Shown piece after piece: positions 18,145 to 28,164 of a stretch of DNA of 64,000 nt. This DNA is from an uncultured Flavobacteriaceae bacterium (GTDB taxonomy: Bacteria > Bacteroidota > Bacteroidia > Flavobacteriales > Flavobacteriaceae): positions 62,001 through 126,000 of the forward strand of contig CANKUU010000008.1 in the NCBI GenBank assembly GCA_947486785.1, in the 5' to 3' direction. The stretch's first letter is position 1, and each line of letters starts with the position of its first letter. The notes under the pieces are model-generated. The model did no database searches. It was not told where the DNA came from and worked only from the letters and a program-made list of their open reading frames with translations. The position numbers were made by a program, and so were the translations under genes.

Positions 18145-18540
18145 ATGCCCGACAGAAATCGTGGACCCATACTTGTTTACAAAAAAGCACTTCAGCTTTA
18201 CGAGCTAAGCAGACATGTAGTTTCTTATGTTTCTTTTAATAAAGACCTTATAAAACTATACCAATCTAATAGTCTTAGAGACAGTATTGCAGGCTCTTTG
18301 TTAACAGATACTGCGCTAATTTCGAAAAAAATTGAGCAAGTAGTTTACTCAAATTCTTATACTGTACGGGTACAAAACACCACTTTTATAAACATCATGA
18401 TCCGCAATCTCAATTCGTATTGTACCGGACTCGAAAAAGATGGTGTTAAAGAAAAAGAGTATCTTCAGTTACTGCGCCAAGAAATAAAAAGCTTTAGAAA
18501 GGCATTTAAAAAATGGACTAATTCTTTAAACAACACCTAA
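18145..18540 (+). CDS. Conserved-type helical protein, unknown function
   Basis: A 131-residue soluble, mostly helical protein with no signal peptide. Basic and Tyr/Ser-rich; segments SLRDSIAGSLLTDTALISKKIEQ and YLQLLRQEIKSFRKAFKKW suggest a helical bundle. Gene-like codon use and its isolated position between divergent lrp and purU support a real gene. I do not recognise the family. Confidence 0.6.
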   Translation: MPDRNRGPILVYKKALQLYELSRHVVSYVSFNKDLIKLYQSNSLRDSIAGSLLTDTALISKKIEQVVYSNSYTVRVQNTTFINIMIRNLNSYCTGLEKDGVKEKEYLQLLRQEIKSFRKAFKKWTNSLNNT

Positions 18541-18653
18541 TTATTTTCTTAGAGCTTAACCTAAGGTAAAATTTGGCACTAATTTTAAATACACAATTTC
18601 TCAACTTTGATGTATAAAATGTTCTAATTTTGGCTTTTTTAAAAATTAGAATC

Positions 18654-19505
18654 TTGAAAACTACCTTTCTCATCAATTGCCCTGACCAACCCGGAATAAT
18701 TTGTAATGTCACCGGCTTTATTCAATCTCAAGGAGGAAACATTATTTATTTAGACCAGCATGTCGACAAGCAAGCAAATATTTTCTTCATGCGCTTAGTA
18801 AGCGACTTTGAAAATGATAGATTTTCTTTAACCAATTTTAAAGAACAATTTGAAAGTCAACTTGCCGAGCCATATCAAATGAAATGGAGCTATCGCACAG
18901 ATGGCGAAACCCCTAAAATGGCCATATTTGTATCAAAATACAATCACTGTTTGTATGATCTACTAAGTCGCCATAAGTCTAAAGAATTGAAGGTTGAAAT
19001 TCCCTTTATCATTAGCAATCACATCGACTTAAAAGATATTGCCGACCAGTTTGATATTCCCTTTTATCACATACCTGTTTCAAAAGAGAATAAGGTTGAA
19101 GCAGAAGAAAAACAACTAGCGCTTTTAAAAGAAAAAGAAATAGATTTTATTGTTCTTGCTAGATATATGCAAATCGTGAGCGCTAAACTTATTGATGAAT
19201 ATGCTAATAAGATAATTAATATACATCATTCATTTTTACCCGCATTTGCCGGAGCCAAGCCGTATCATGCTGCCTTTAAACGTGGTGTTAAAATCATTGG
19301 TGCAACCAGCCACTACATTACCGAAGCTTTAGACGCTGGCCCAATTATTGAGCAAGATGTTACTACCGTAACGCATTCTCACTCGATTGATGATTTCATT
19401 ATAAAGGGAAGAGATCTAGAAAAAATAGTACTTGCTAGAGCAGTAAAATTACATTTACAAGGAAAAACAATGGTTTACAATAATAAAACTGTCATATTTT
19501 CATAA
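18654..19505 (+). CDS. purU: Formyltetrahydrofolate deformylase PurU
   Basis: Hydrolyses 10-formyl-THF to THF and formate, balancing one-carbon pools. The likely start is a TTG at 18654 (MKTTFLINCPDQPG), because the family begins at this ACT domain; eight more codons in frame upstream add nothing conserved. ACT domain about 1-80, then the formyltransferase fold with the catalytic Asn-His-Asp set in NIHHSFLPAFAGAKPYHAAF and EALDAGPIIEQD. The length of about 284 aa is normal. Confidence 0.9.
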   Translation: MKTTFLINCPDQPGIICNVTGFIQSQGGNIIYLDQHVDKQANIFFMRLVSDFENDRFSLTNFKEQFESQLAEPYQMKWSYRTDGETPKMAIFVSKYNHCLYDLLSRHKSKELKVEIPFIISNHIDLKDIADQFDIPFYHIPVSKENKVEAEEKQLALLKEKEIDFIVLARYMQIVSAKLIDEYANKIINIHHSFLPAFAGAKPYHAAFKRGVKIIGATSHYITEALDAGPIIEQDVTTVTHSHSIDDFIIKGRDLEKIVLARAVKLHLQGKTMVYNNKTVIFS

Positions 19506-19675
19506 GTATTTTAAAAAAATCGATCGTTCACAAATTAAACTAGTCTAAAGATACTATTGATGATTCAAAAACGTTTTGGGTCTGCAAACCAAATCTTATA
19601 TTTAGTAAACATCAACTCACTAAAATTAAAACTACATTTTTTTTAACCCTAGTAATTAAACAAGAGAATAACCCT

Positions 19676-20380
19676 ATGAAAAAGATAACTATCATTTTAA
19701 TCGCATTTCAACTTTTAGCCTGTGCAGAGCTACAGCAAGTAGTTAATCAATTACCGCAAGGAACCTCAGAAATTGGTTCTGCTCAAATTGCATCTGGTCT
19801 TAAACAAGCCTTAGACTTTGGCATTGATAAACAAGTGACCAAATTAACCCAAAAAGACGGTTTCTATAAAAATACCTTAGTGAAAATATTGCTTCCAAAA
19901 GAATTACAAAAAGTAGACAAAACCTTACGAGATATAGGACTAGGTAGTTTGGCTGATGAAGGCTTAAAGGTATTAAACAGAGCCGCAGAGGATGCAGTTG
20001 GTGAGGCTACGCCAATTTTTATCAATGCCGTAAAAAATATGAGCTTTAATGACGCTAAAACTATATTATTAGGCAAAGACGATGCAGCAACGCAGTATCT
20101 TACAAACAGCACCAAAACCGCGCTTTATGCTAAATTTAACCCCGTCATTAAAAATTCTTTTGAAAAAGTTGGGGCAGCTAAAATTTGGAAAAATATAATT
20201 AAAAAATATAACAGCATACCATTAACAAAAAATGTAAATACCGATTTAACTGATTATGTAACCAATGAAGCACTTAACGGTGTTTACAAGATGATTGCGG
20301 TAGAGGAAAAACAAATTAGAACCAAGGCTTCTTCACGAACCACAGATTTATTGAAGAAAGTTTTTGTCTTACAAGACTAA
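19676..20380 (+). CDS. DUF4197 lipoprotein
   Basis: Predicted lipoprotein (QLLAC, C16) whose whole mature part matches DUF4197: LKQALDFGIDKQVTKL, YKNTLVKILLPKEL, NRAAEDAVGEATPIF, LLGKDDAATQYL and the Lys/Ala-rich C-terminus LTDYVTNEALNGVYKMI. Helical, periplasmic side of a membrane. Function of the family is unknown. Monocistronic, with its own terminator. Confidence 0.85.
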   Translation: MKKITIILIAFQLLACAELQQVVNQLPQGTSEIGSAQIASGLKQALDFGIDKQVTKLTQKDGFYKNTLVKILLPKELQKVDKTLRDIGLGSLADEGLKVLNRAAEDAVGEATPIFINAVKNMSFNDAKTILLGKDDAATQYLTNSTKTALYAKFNPVIKNSFEKVGAAKIWKNIIKKYNSIPLTKNVNTDLTDYVTNEALNGVYKMIAVEEKQIRTKASSRTTDLLKKVFVLQD

Positions 20381-20518
20381 ACTTTATTGTATTTAAAACG
20401 ATAGTATAATAATTTAAGTTTTACCTCGTTATACTTACATAAGAAATGTAAATTCTATTTCACTAAAATAGAAAGTAATTTTTTGAGTTAGTAATTTTTT
20501 TGAGTTAGTTAGTTATTC

Positions 20519-20546
20519 AAAAACCGGTGGGAGCACCGGTTTTTTT
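20519..20546 (+). terminator. Rho-independent terminator
   Basis: An AAAAACCGGTG/CACCGGTTTTT stem with a GGAG loop and a T-run, about 140 bases after the DUF4197 gene. Confidence 0.88.
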
Positions 20547-20626
20547 CATTTAAGAAAAAGTTTACCAAATTATAGCTTTTGTATTTCGCTTCAGTAACAG
20601 ATTTTAAAATACCCAAAAACAGGTAG

Positions 20627-21469
20627 CTATACCTTAGAATGAAGCTTCTGCTGCTCTTTCAATGTTTTTAAAACGAGAATTGTTTCCCAACTAATATCAG
20701 AGATATAATCTATTACTAATTGATTAAATATTTTTGGCTGCTCTACATTCACAACATGACCGCAATATTCAATTATAAGCAAGCTTGAGTTTTCATGATT
20801 TTCAACTGTTTTTTTTACAGCAGGCAAAAAAAGATAATCTTCACTACCCATTACATAAAATGTAGGAATTTTATTTGGTGTGCTCCTGAAAAATTTTAGA
20901 AGGGGATTAATTTCTGCGGTTAATTTAAACCATCGAATAAACTCTTTTTGACATAGTTTTTTTGCTTCGCGAATAAATAGTAAACGAGAATGTTTATGAT
21001 TACTATTAGGCATAATAATAAATGCAAAAAACCGATACAACCATAAATAGGGTAATACTGATTTAAAAATAATACCTAAGCGCATAAGTATTTGCGATCT
21101 AAAATTAAGCTTCATTATTGCGCCGGCTAAAATCATACTCTCTACACGATGTGGATACTTTTCTGCATAATTACGAATCAAAATAGTACCCAAAGAAATA
21201 CCTACAAAATGTGATTTCTTTATCTTTAAATGCTCAATAAGCTCAGAAATATCATTAGTAATTGCGTCAAAAGTATAACTTGTATCAAAAGCATCTTTTA
21301 AACTTGGCTTTGATTTACCGTGTCCTCTTAAATCTAAAAGAAGTACATTGAAATGTTTTCTAAACTCACGCACTTGCTGATACCATATGGAGGAGCTACC
21401 TCCGGCCCCATGGATAAAGGTTACCCAAATTGTAGTTTCTTTATGTATATATGTTGTATAATCTAACAC
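20627..21469 (-). CDS. Alpha/beta hydrolase
   Basis: Cytosolic alpha/beta hydrolase with oxyanion-hole motif HGAGG (20-24), LDLRGHGKS, nucleophile elbow GISLG (S92), acid residue in GSEDYLFLP and catalytic His in YCGHVVN. The middle lid region (about 125-185) is hydrophobic and basic (MRLGIIFKSVLPYLWLYRFFAFIIM), suggesting membrane association or a lipid-like substrate. Substrate unknown. Confidence 0.85.
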   Translation of the reverse strand: MLDYTTYIHKETTIWVTFIHGAGGSSSIWYQQVREFRKHFNVLLLDLRGHGKSKPSLKDAFDTSYTFDAITNDISELIEHLKIKKSHFVGISLGTILIRNYAEKYPHRVESMILAGAIMKLNFRSQILMRLGIIFKSVLPYLWLYRFFAFIIMPNSNHKHSRLLFIREAKKLCQKEFIRWFKLTAEINPLLKFFRSTPNKIPTFYVMGSEDYLFLPAVKKTVENHENSSLLIIEYCGHVVNVEQPKIFNQLVIDYISDISWETILVLKTLKEQQKLHSKV

Positions 21470-21695
21470 GTTTTTAGGGTATGTCGTAAATTTCGTCTTA
21501 GACCAATGTATTAAATTTTAAGTGTTATTTTTTAATAAACAGATATTTTAACACAATATTCTACATATTCATAAAACAATAGTTGCTAATTACTTAAGTA
21601 ATCAGCAATAGAACTAATATTTTATTGAATATAACGAACTTTAAGATCTAAAACTACTTCTTGCCCGTATATTTGATGAACTAATTATGCTAATC

Positions 21696-21884
21696 ATGGA
21701 AAATCAATATTGCAAAGTAGGCGCTATTACCCCAATTAACAATAGCCAACAAAACATAGATATTTTAGAATATCAATACCAAAATTTTATGAACAAAGCG
21801 TCGTCTATTAACGATATTCGTTTGGTTGAATTTTTTGAATCAAAAGCGCAGAAAGTTCAAAAAATGTTAGAGAACATTGCCTAA
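21696..21884 (+). CDS. Small protein, unknown function
   Basis: A 62-residue frame from ATG 21696 (an alternative ATG lies 9 bases earlier). No membrane segment; the C-terminal half, FMNKASSINDIRLVEFFESK, looks like an amphipathic helix. It ends one base before the convergent pyrF stop. Not recognised; supported only by an uninterrupted frame with balanced composition. Confidence 0.5.
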   Translation: MENQYCKVGAITPINNSQQNIDILEYQYQNFMNKASSINDIRLVEFFESKAQKVQKMLENIA

Positions 21885-22709
21885 CTACTTGTTTAGTTTA
21901 TTCAGCTCAATGCTCATTTGGCCTTGAATGTGCTTTGCATTTTCTGCCGCAGCTAAAGCAAAATTCTCTTGGTCTGAAGCATAAATAATACCTCTAGAAG
22001 AATTTACTAACAAGCCTATATTTTTAGTCATCCCGTAACGGCATACTTCTTCTAAACTACCACCTTGGGCACCAACCCCCGGAACCAATAAAAAACTATC
22101 AGGAACTAATTTGCGTATTTCCGCAAGAAAAGTAGCTTTGGTAGCTCCTACTACATACATTAAATTCGCTGCATTCTCGTAAGTTTGTGAGGTATTTAAT
22201 ACTTTTTCATAAAGCGCTTTACCCTCTTCCATTTGGGTCTGAAAATCATATGCCCCTACATTAGAAGTTAATGCTAAAAGTATAGTATGCTTATCTTTAA
22301 AAGCTAAAAAAGGCTCCACGGAATCTTTTCCCATATAGGGAGCAATAGTTACGGCATCAAATTCTAATTCTTCAAAAAATGCTTTTGCATATCTTGTAGA
22401 AGTATTTCCTATATCGCCACGTTTTGCGTCTGCAATGGTAAAAATATCAGGATAATTTTTATTTAAATATTGAATAGTCTTTTCCAAAGCCTGCCAGCCT
22501 TTTAAACCATAAGCTTCATAAAATGCAGTATTTGGTTTATAAGCAACACATAAATGATGTGTTGCATCTATAATAGCTTTATTAAAGGCATACAACGGAT
22601 CTTCTTCTTTGAGCAGATGCTTCGGAATTTTTTCTAAATCGGTATCTAAACCAATACAAAGAAACGATTGCTTAAGCTGTATTTGTTGAACTAAAAATTC
22701 TGTTGTCAT
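21885..22709 (-). CDS. pyrF: Orotidine 5'-phosphate decarboxylase (group 2)
   Basis: Last step of UMP synthesis. The 274-residue sequence is of the longer group 2 type. The catalytic Lys-Asp set is in [19 protein letters not shown] (about 91-109), substrate phosphate contacts in [10 protein letters not shown] and [10 protein letters not shown]. It starts 10 bases after the prfA stop on the minus strand, so the two are probably an operon. Confidence 0.94.
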   Translation of the reverse strand: MTTEFLVQQIQLKQSFLCIGLDTDLEKIPKHLLKEEDPLYAFNKAIIDATHHLCVAYKPNTAFYEAYGLKGWQALEKTIQYLNKNYPDIFTIADAKRGDIGNTSTRYAKAFFEELEFDAVTIAPYMGKDSVEPFLAFKDKHTILLALTSNVGAYDFQTQMEEGKALYEKVLNTSQTYENAANLMYVVGATKATFLAEIRKLVPDSFLLVPGVGAQGGSLEEVCRYGMTKNIGLLVNSSRGIIYASDQENFALAAAENAKHIQGQMSIELNKLNK

Positions 22710-22719
22710 TTGCGGATTT

Positions 22720-23796
22720 TTAGAATATCTCCGAGGCCTCTTTCAATTTCTCAGTATTTTCTACTAAACTAAGCTCATCTATTATTTTTTGAATATCTCC
22801 ATTAATAATATTCTGTAAATCATATAGCGTTAAACCGATTCGATGATCAGTAACCCTGCCTTGAGCGTAATTATAGGTTCTAATTTTTGCAGAACGGTCT
22901 CCGCTACTCACTTGTGAGTTTCTTCTGGCAGCATCTTCTTCTTGTTTTTTAGCTAATTCTTGATCATATAGTCGCGAACGCAACACTTTAAATGCTTTTT
23001 CTTTGTTTTTGTGCTGTGATTTCTGATCTTGACATTGTGCCACTAATCCAGTAGGTATATGCGTGAGCCTTACCGCAGAATAGGTGGTGTTTACCGATTG
23101 TCCACCTGGTCCTGAAGAGCAGAAAAAATCAATTCGAACATCTTTCGGATCTATTTGAACATCAAAATCTTCAGCTTCGGGTAACACCATTACTGTTGCT
23201 GCACTTGTATGCACCCTACCTTGAGTTTCTGTTTGTGGCACACGTTGCACTCGGTGTACACCTGCCTCAAATTTTAAGGTGCCGTACACATCTTTTCCTG
23301 TTACTTCAAATTCTATCTCTTTATAGCCGCCACTTGTACCTTCACTTAAATCGATCACATTGGTTTTCCACCCTTTAGACTCACAATATTTGGTATACAT
23401 TCGAAATAAATCGCCTGCAAATATACTTGCCTCATCACCTCCTGTGCCTGCACCTATTTTCATTACCACATCTTTGGCATCTTCAGGATCTTTTGGAATA
23501 AGCATTAACTTTATTTCTTCTTCTAATTTTGGAAATCCTTCTTTTGCCTCATCCAATTGCATCCTTGCCATTTCTACCATTTCAGCATCACTACCATCGG
23601 CGATAATTGCCTGTGCTTCTTCTAAATTGTTGGTAAGCTCTAAATACTGCTTTCGCTTTTCTACAAGCGCTTTTAAATCACTATACTCTTTAGTTAATTG
23701 CACATACCGTTTTTGATCAGAAATTATATCAGGTTGAATAATCAAGTCTGACACCTCATCAAAACGTTGTTTTACAATGTTTAATTTATCTATCAT
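22720..23796 (-). CDS. prfA: Peptide chain release factor 1
   Basis: Recognises UAA/UAG and triggers peptide release. Contains the GGQ motif in [20 protein letters not shown], the N-terminal helical domain, and the conserved [27 protein letters not shown] block near the C-terminus (read here as two adjoining segments). The 358-residue length is standard. First gene of a prfA-pyrF pair. Confidence 0.94.
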   Translation of the reverse strand: MIDKLNIVKQRFDEVSDLIIQPDIISDQKRYVQLTKEYSDLKALVEKRKQYLELTNNLEEAQAIIADGSDAEMVEMARMQLDEAKEGFPKLEEEIKLMLIPKDPEDAKDVVMKIGAGTGGDEASIFAGDLFRMYTKYCESKGWKTNVIDLSEGTSGGYKEIEFEVTGKDVYGTLKFEAGVHRVQRVPQTETQGRVHTSAATVMVLPEAEDFDVQIDPKDVRIDFFCSSGPGGQSVNTTYSAVRLTHIPTGLVAQCQDQKSQHKNKEKAFKVLRSRLYDQELAKKQEEDAARRNSQVSSGDRSAKIRTYNYAQGRVTDHRIGLTLYDLQNIINGDIQKIIDELSLVENTEKLKEASEIF

Positions 23797-24420
23797 GTTA
23801 CACTCGTCTGTTGTATTGCGAATTTACAATAATTTTGTACATTGATTGTAAATCCTATCTATTGATATCAACCACCATTCGGTTATATATTAATTGAGCC
23901 TTCATTTCAATTTTACAAGCAGTATCTTCCTGTAAGTTGTTTTACCACCCCCACAATTTATTTTAATGCAACTACTCCTATTTTAAAAGCTGAACATCAT
24001 TTTAAAAAACCTTTTATACCGGTCAAATTTCTTCTGGTGCGCCAAAAGTGCTTCAACTCTAAAATTACAAATTCTGAAAAGCACTTTATTTTACGAAAAC
24101 AACCTTGTTTATCTATCGTCCGAATTATGTTGAAAAACTAAACTATTAATTGCTACAAAAAAGAACAGATCAAATTTATAATTACCCATTATTTCCACCA
24201 TAAAATTTTTGCAATGAGTGATTCTATCTTTCATAAAAAAAACAGATCATTTAAAACAGACTTAAGCAGAAAAAATCATAAAAACGAAGGCTATATCGAC
24301 TTAAAAAAGGGCTGCAAACCATAATATTCACTTCTTTCTTTGTACTTAAATAGCACATTCACCAACTATAGTAGTTTAAGTAGTATTGAGCTACTTGCAT
24401 TTTATATAAGGCTAGCCTTA
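23797..24420. other. Gene-poor gap
   Basis: About 620 bases upstream of prfA and downstream of apbE. No supportable frame, RNA gene or strong hairpin seen. Confidence 0.4.
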
Positions 24421-25398
24421 CTATTGAACACCTGCGCTTTTATGTACTTCATTATCGCTATCAAAGAGAATAACATCAATACCTCCTAATTGGTCTATTA
24501 AGGTAAGCCCTTCATCTTTACCCAATATAAAAACCGCGGTAGCAAGCGCATCGCAAAGCGCCGCACTCTTGGCAAAAATAGAGACTTGTTTTACAGCTGC
24601 AGAAGGGTAACCTGTTCTTGGGTCTATAATACAAGAATATCGCTTACCATTGTATGCAAGATATTTAGAAGAATCACCAGAGGTTGCTATTGATGATTCT
24701 ACAATAGGAAGCCACAAGAACTTTTTATCGCTCTTGAGTGGGTTTTTAATAGCAGTCATCCATTTATCGCCATTTGCCTTTGTACCCCATGTTGTAGCAT
24801 CACCATCTGCATTTATGGCGCCCCCTGCTACGCGTCTTGAAACCAAAAACTCTTTAGCCTTGTCTACCGCATAACCTTTACCAATTGCATCAAAAGACAC
24901 TTTCATACCTTTTTCTTTTAAAAAAACAGTTCTTTCGCTTTCGTTTAAAATAATCTTATCATAACCGATTTTAGAAATCGATCGCCGCACTTCCTCAGCC
25001 GAAGGAACATCCATCATGGTATTATCAAAGTTCCAAACTTTATCTAATGAAGCATAAGTTATATCAAAAGCACCATTCGTAAATTCTGAAATCTGGCGGC
25101 AACGCTCTATTAGAGAAAAGAGCTCTTCTTTTACCTTTACAGGCCTTAGTCCTGCATACTTATTAATTTTAAATACTTCTGAGTTTTGGTAATCAACAGA
25201 AATTAATCTTTCTATTCTCTTAATTTCTTCAATTGCCTCATTTATATTTATTTCTGCTATATCTTTATTCACAACCACAACGGTTATTTCAAAAGTAGTA
25301 CCCATTAAATCGACAGTTTGAGTAGCCTCAATATTTTTGTGCTGCGCAAACATTTGAATATAATAAAACCCGAAAAATAAAAAGACAAACTTTTTCAA
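24421..25398 (-). CDS. apbE: FAD:protein FMN transferase ApbE
   Basis: Periplasmic flavinyltransferase that attaches FMN through a phosphoester to Thr/Ser of target proteins such as RnfG/NqrC. A signal peptide (cleavage near FAQ, residue 19) is followed by the ApbE fold with INADGDATTWGTKANGDKW, TSGDSSKYL, IIDPRTGYPS and CDALATAVFILG, covering FAD and Mg2+ binding. The 325-residue length is normal. The adjacent Rieske gene raises a redox-chain context, but they are 226 bases apart. Confidence 0.92.
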   Translation of the reverse strand: MKKFVFLFFGFYYIQMFAQHKNIEATQTVDLMGTTFEITVVVVNKDIAEININEAIEEIKRIERLISVDYQNSEVFKINKYAGLRPVKVKEELFSLIERCRQISEFTNGAFDITYASLDKVWNFDNTMMDVPSAEEVRRSISKIGYDKIILNESERTVFLKEKGMKVSFDAIGKGYAVDKAKEFLVSRRVAGGAINADGDATTWGTKANGDKWMTAIKNPLKSDKKFLWLPIVESSIATSGDSSKYLAYNGKRYSCIIDPRTGYPSAAVKQVSIFAKSAALCDALATAVFILGKDEGLTLIDQLGGIDVILFDSDNEVHKSAGVQ

Positions 25399-25624
25399 AT
25401 TAAATAAAATTTTAATTACAACACTAGATTTTAGACTAAGTTTACTGCGATTAAAGGTCTCTAAAAAAACAATAGTAGTTTACGTGAAAATAAGAAACGG
25501 ATTAACGAAATACTTAATCAATCCTTTAATCTTTACTATTATATTTATAACTATTTACTTAGCTGCACTTTAGCCCTCAATTAGTAAACGACTTAAAAGC
25601 GTTCGCTATTATAACGCTTATTGC

Positions 25625-26062
25625 TTATTCGAAAATTCTTAAGATATTATTAGACAATGCAGTTCTATATACTTTTAGGGGCCTTGCTGAATTTGAATCT
25701 ACCTGATTAATAGGTGTACCATTTTGCTCGAAACGAGAACCGTGTACATCGCAAAAAAATATACCTCCATTTTGGTTAGTAAAACGAACTTGATCAAATG
25801 CTTGATGGCTACAAATTTGACTAGCAGCTATAAATTCACCCTCTAGATTTTTTACAATTACGACTGAATTTTTTAAAATAAAGCCGCCATTTTCACTCAA
25901 ATTGCTTGCTTCATCTGACCTAAGATCAACGGTAAAATCAACCGGAGAAGTATCAGCACTAGTACTATCATCATTTTTAGAACAGCCTACATAGCAAGGA
26001 AAAACAAGTGCAAAGGCAGCACCGGCACCCAAGGTTTTTAAAAATTTTTTTCTTTCTATCAT
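25625..26062 (-). CDS. Rieske [2Fe-2S] lipoprotein
   Basis: Small exported electron carrier. The N-terminus has a hydrophobic segment ending in a lipobox-like VGC (C27), preceded by MIERKKFLKTLG, so it may be a membrane-anchored lipoprotein. The cluster ligands are the canonical C-x-H and C-x-x-H pairs: CSH at residues 84-86 and CDVH at 104-107. The 145-residue size fits a stand-alone Rieske domain, not a cytochrome bc subunit. Partner unknown. Confidence 0.87.
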   Translation of the reverse strand: MIERKKFLKTLGAGAAFALVFPCYVGCSKNDDSTSADTSPVDFTVDLRSDEASNLSENGGFILKNSVVIVKNLEGEFIAASQICSHQAFDQVRFTNQNGGIFFCDVHGSRFEQNGTPINQVDSNSARPLKVYRTALSNNILRIFE

Positions 26063-26925
26063 TTTGAAATTAATTATATTTTAGAATTATAACCGCAACT
26101 TGAAATATTCCTAGCAGTTAAACTTCAATTAAGTTAACAAATTAAATGCCAAAAAGAGTTATTTTATATTCTAAAAATAAGCCTATTCCTATTTGGTTGA
26201 ATAAATTAATTGTTTTTTTTACCGAAGTGGTTTTCTTCTTCATCACTAATTTTATCTTGCGGTTTAAAAATTTTAGTATCCCCATTTGTCACTAATCATA
26301 TTCCCTGGTAGCCACAATTATTTTAGGAACATGCTGTTTTTAGATCAATACATGATTTTGCAGGTATTCTTAAATCACCTCTTAATTTTAACTTGCAACC
26401 ACATTTATAGCTAACAATTTACTAAGAATACATAACTTTTTAGAGCACTAAATCACAAAATCGTCTTTCACAACTTATATAAGAAATGGCGCTAACCAAA
26501 ATAGCTGAGCTGTTATAATTTTATAACTTTCTTTATGCCTTTAAACTTATAAAAACCCAGATATACATTACTGATAGTGACAGTAGTATTTTTTTATGCT
26601 TTTAAGCTAGGTTTAGCTTCTAGACACACTAAAAAGAGCATCTTTAGTATTGATTCTAAAAAATATTCCCCTCATAATTAATATGAAAAATATACTTAGT
26701 TTCGGTCTTTTCGATTGCATTTATTCAGCGGCTTATCTACAGTTGCAGATAGAATAACTTATACTTTACACAGTATACTACTTGCCGTTTTTGGCAAAAT
26801 TTTAATAGCACAAGGTCTCGTGACCACAAAATGAATTTTGCTGATATTCATTAAAATTATATCGGCAATAATTCGAACAAGTCATACACGACGACAACCA
26901 AAACACACACAACTATTCGTAAGCT
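26063..26925. other. Gene-poor gap
   Basis: About 860 bases with stop codons in all frames; no gene, RNA or repeat recognised. Confidence 0.4.
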
Positions 26926-28104
26926 CTAGTAGGTGTACTGACCATAAGGACTTTTTATTGTAAGTTTTTTTGAAGCACTTTCTTCAACTCGTCCAATCAC
27001 CTGAGCATCAACATTAAAGCTAGATGCAATCGCAATTAAATCCTCTGCGATACTTTCATTTACATAAAGCTCAAGCCTATGCCCACAGTTAAATACTTGA
27101 TACATTTCTTTCCAATCGGTACCCGATTGCTCTTGAATTAATTTAAAAAGTGGCGGAACTGAAAATAAGTTATCCTTAATTATGTGAAATTGATCTACAA
27201 AATGAAGAATTTTTGTTTGTGCCCCTCCACTACAATGTACCATGCCATGTATATCTTGCGAGGAATATTTTTCTAGTATTTTTTTAACTATTGGCGCATA
27301 AGTTCTTGTAGGCGACAATACCAATTTACCCGCATCAAGCGAGGTGCCTTCTACCGTATCGGTAAGTTTTGTTTTACCAGAATACACTAATTCTTTTGGT
27401 ACCGCAGCATCAAAACTTTCAGGATAACAGTCTGCTAAATATTTTGAAAAAACATCATGGCGCGCAGAAGTTAATCCATTACTTCCCATACCACCATTAT
27501 ATTCTTTCTCATAAGTAGCTTGCCCAAATGAAGCAAAACCTACAATTACATCACCTGCTTTAATATTTGCATTATCAATTACCTTACTGCGTTTCATTCG
27601 AGCAGTTACGGTAGAGTCAACAATTATTGTGCGAACTAAATCGCCCACATCAGCAGTTTCTCCGCCCGTAGAATGTATGGTAATACCATGCTTTTTTAAA
27701 TCAGTAATTAACTCTTCTGTACCGTTGATAATTGCAGATAAAACTTCGCCCGGAATCAGGTTTTTATTTCTACCTATGGTAGAAGAAAGCATAATATTGT
27801 CGGTAGCGCCCACACAAATAAGATCGTCAATATTCATAATGAGTGCGTCTTGTGCAATGCCTTTCCAAACTGATACGTCGCCAGTTTCTTTCCAATACAT
27901 GTAGGCTAAAGAAGATTTAGTACCCGCACCGTCGGCATGCATTATTAAGCAATAATCTTCATCATTAGTTAAGTAATCCGGAACAATTTTACAAAAAGCC
28001 TTAGGAAACAAACCTTTATTAATACTTTTTATAGCGTTATGAACGTCTTCCTTTGATGCAGAAACACCTCTTTGATTATACCTTTCACTATGTGATGAGC
28101 TCAT
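26926..28104 (-). CDS. purM: Phosphoribosylformylglycinamidine cyclo-ligase
   Basis: AIR synthetase, the fifth step of purine synthesis (FGAM + ATP to AIR). The sequence starts RYNQRGVSASKEDVHNAI and has the PurM-type ATP-binding segments ADGAGTKSSLAY, MNIDDLICVGA and STGGETADVGD. This is the longer Bacteroidota form (392 aa versus about 345 in E. coli). The final catalytic/AIRS_C domain contains HCSGGAQTKILHF and FNCGHRLELYV. Stand-alone gene. Confidence 0.88.
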   Translation of the reverse strand: MSSSHSERYNQRGVSASKEDVHNAIKSINKGLFPKAFCKIVPDYLTNDEDYCLIMHADGAGTKSSLAYMYWKETGDVSVWKGIAQDALIMNIDDLICVGATDNIMLSSTIGRNKNLIPGEVLSAIINGTEELITDLKKHGITIHSTGGETADVGDLVRTIIVDSTVTARMKRSKVIDNANIKAGDVIVGFASFGQATYEKEYNGGMGSNGLTSARHDVFSKYLADCYPESFDAAVPKELVYSGKTKLTDTVEGTSLDAGKLVLSPTRTYAPIVKKILEKYSSQDIHGMVHCSGGAQTKILHFVDQFHIIKDNLFSVPPLFKLIQEQSGTDWKEMYQVFNCGHRLELYVNESIAEDLIAIASSFNVDAQVIGRVEESASKKLTIKSPYGQYTY

Positions 28105-28164
28105 TTTTCTAGATATTTATCGCAAAAATAAGTGAATTGTTTCTAGTAAAAGAAACTCTACATA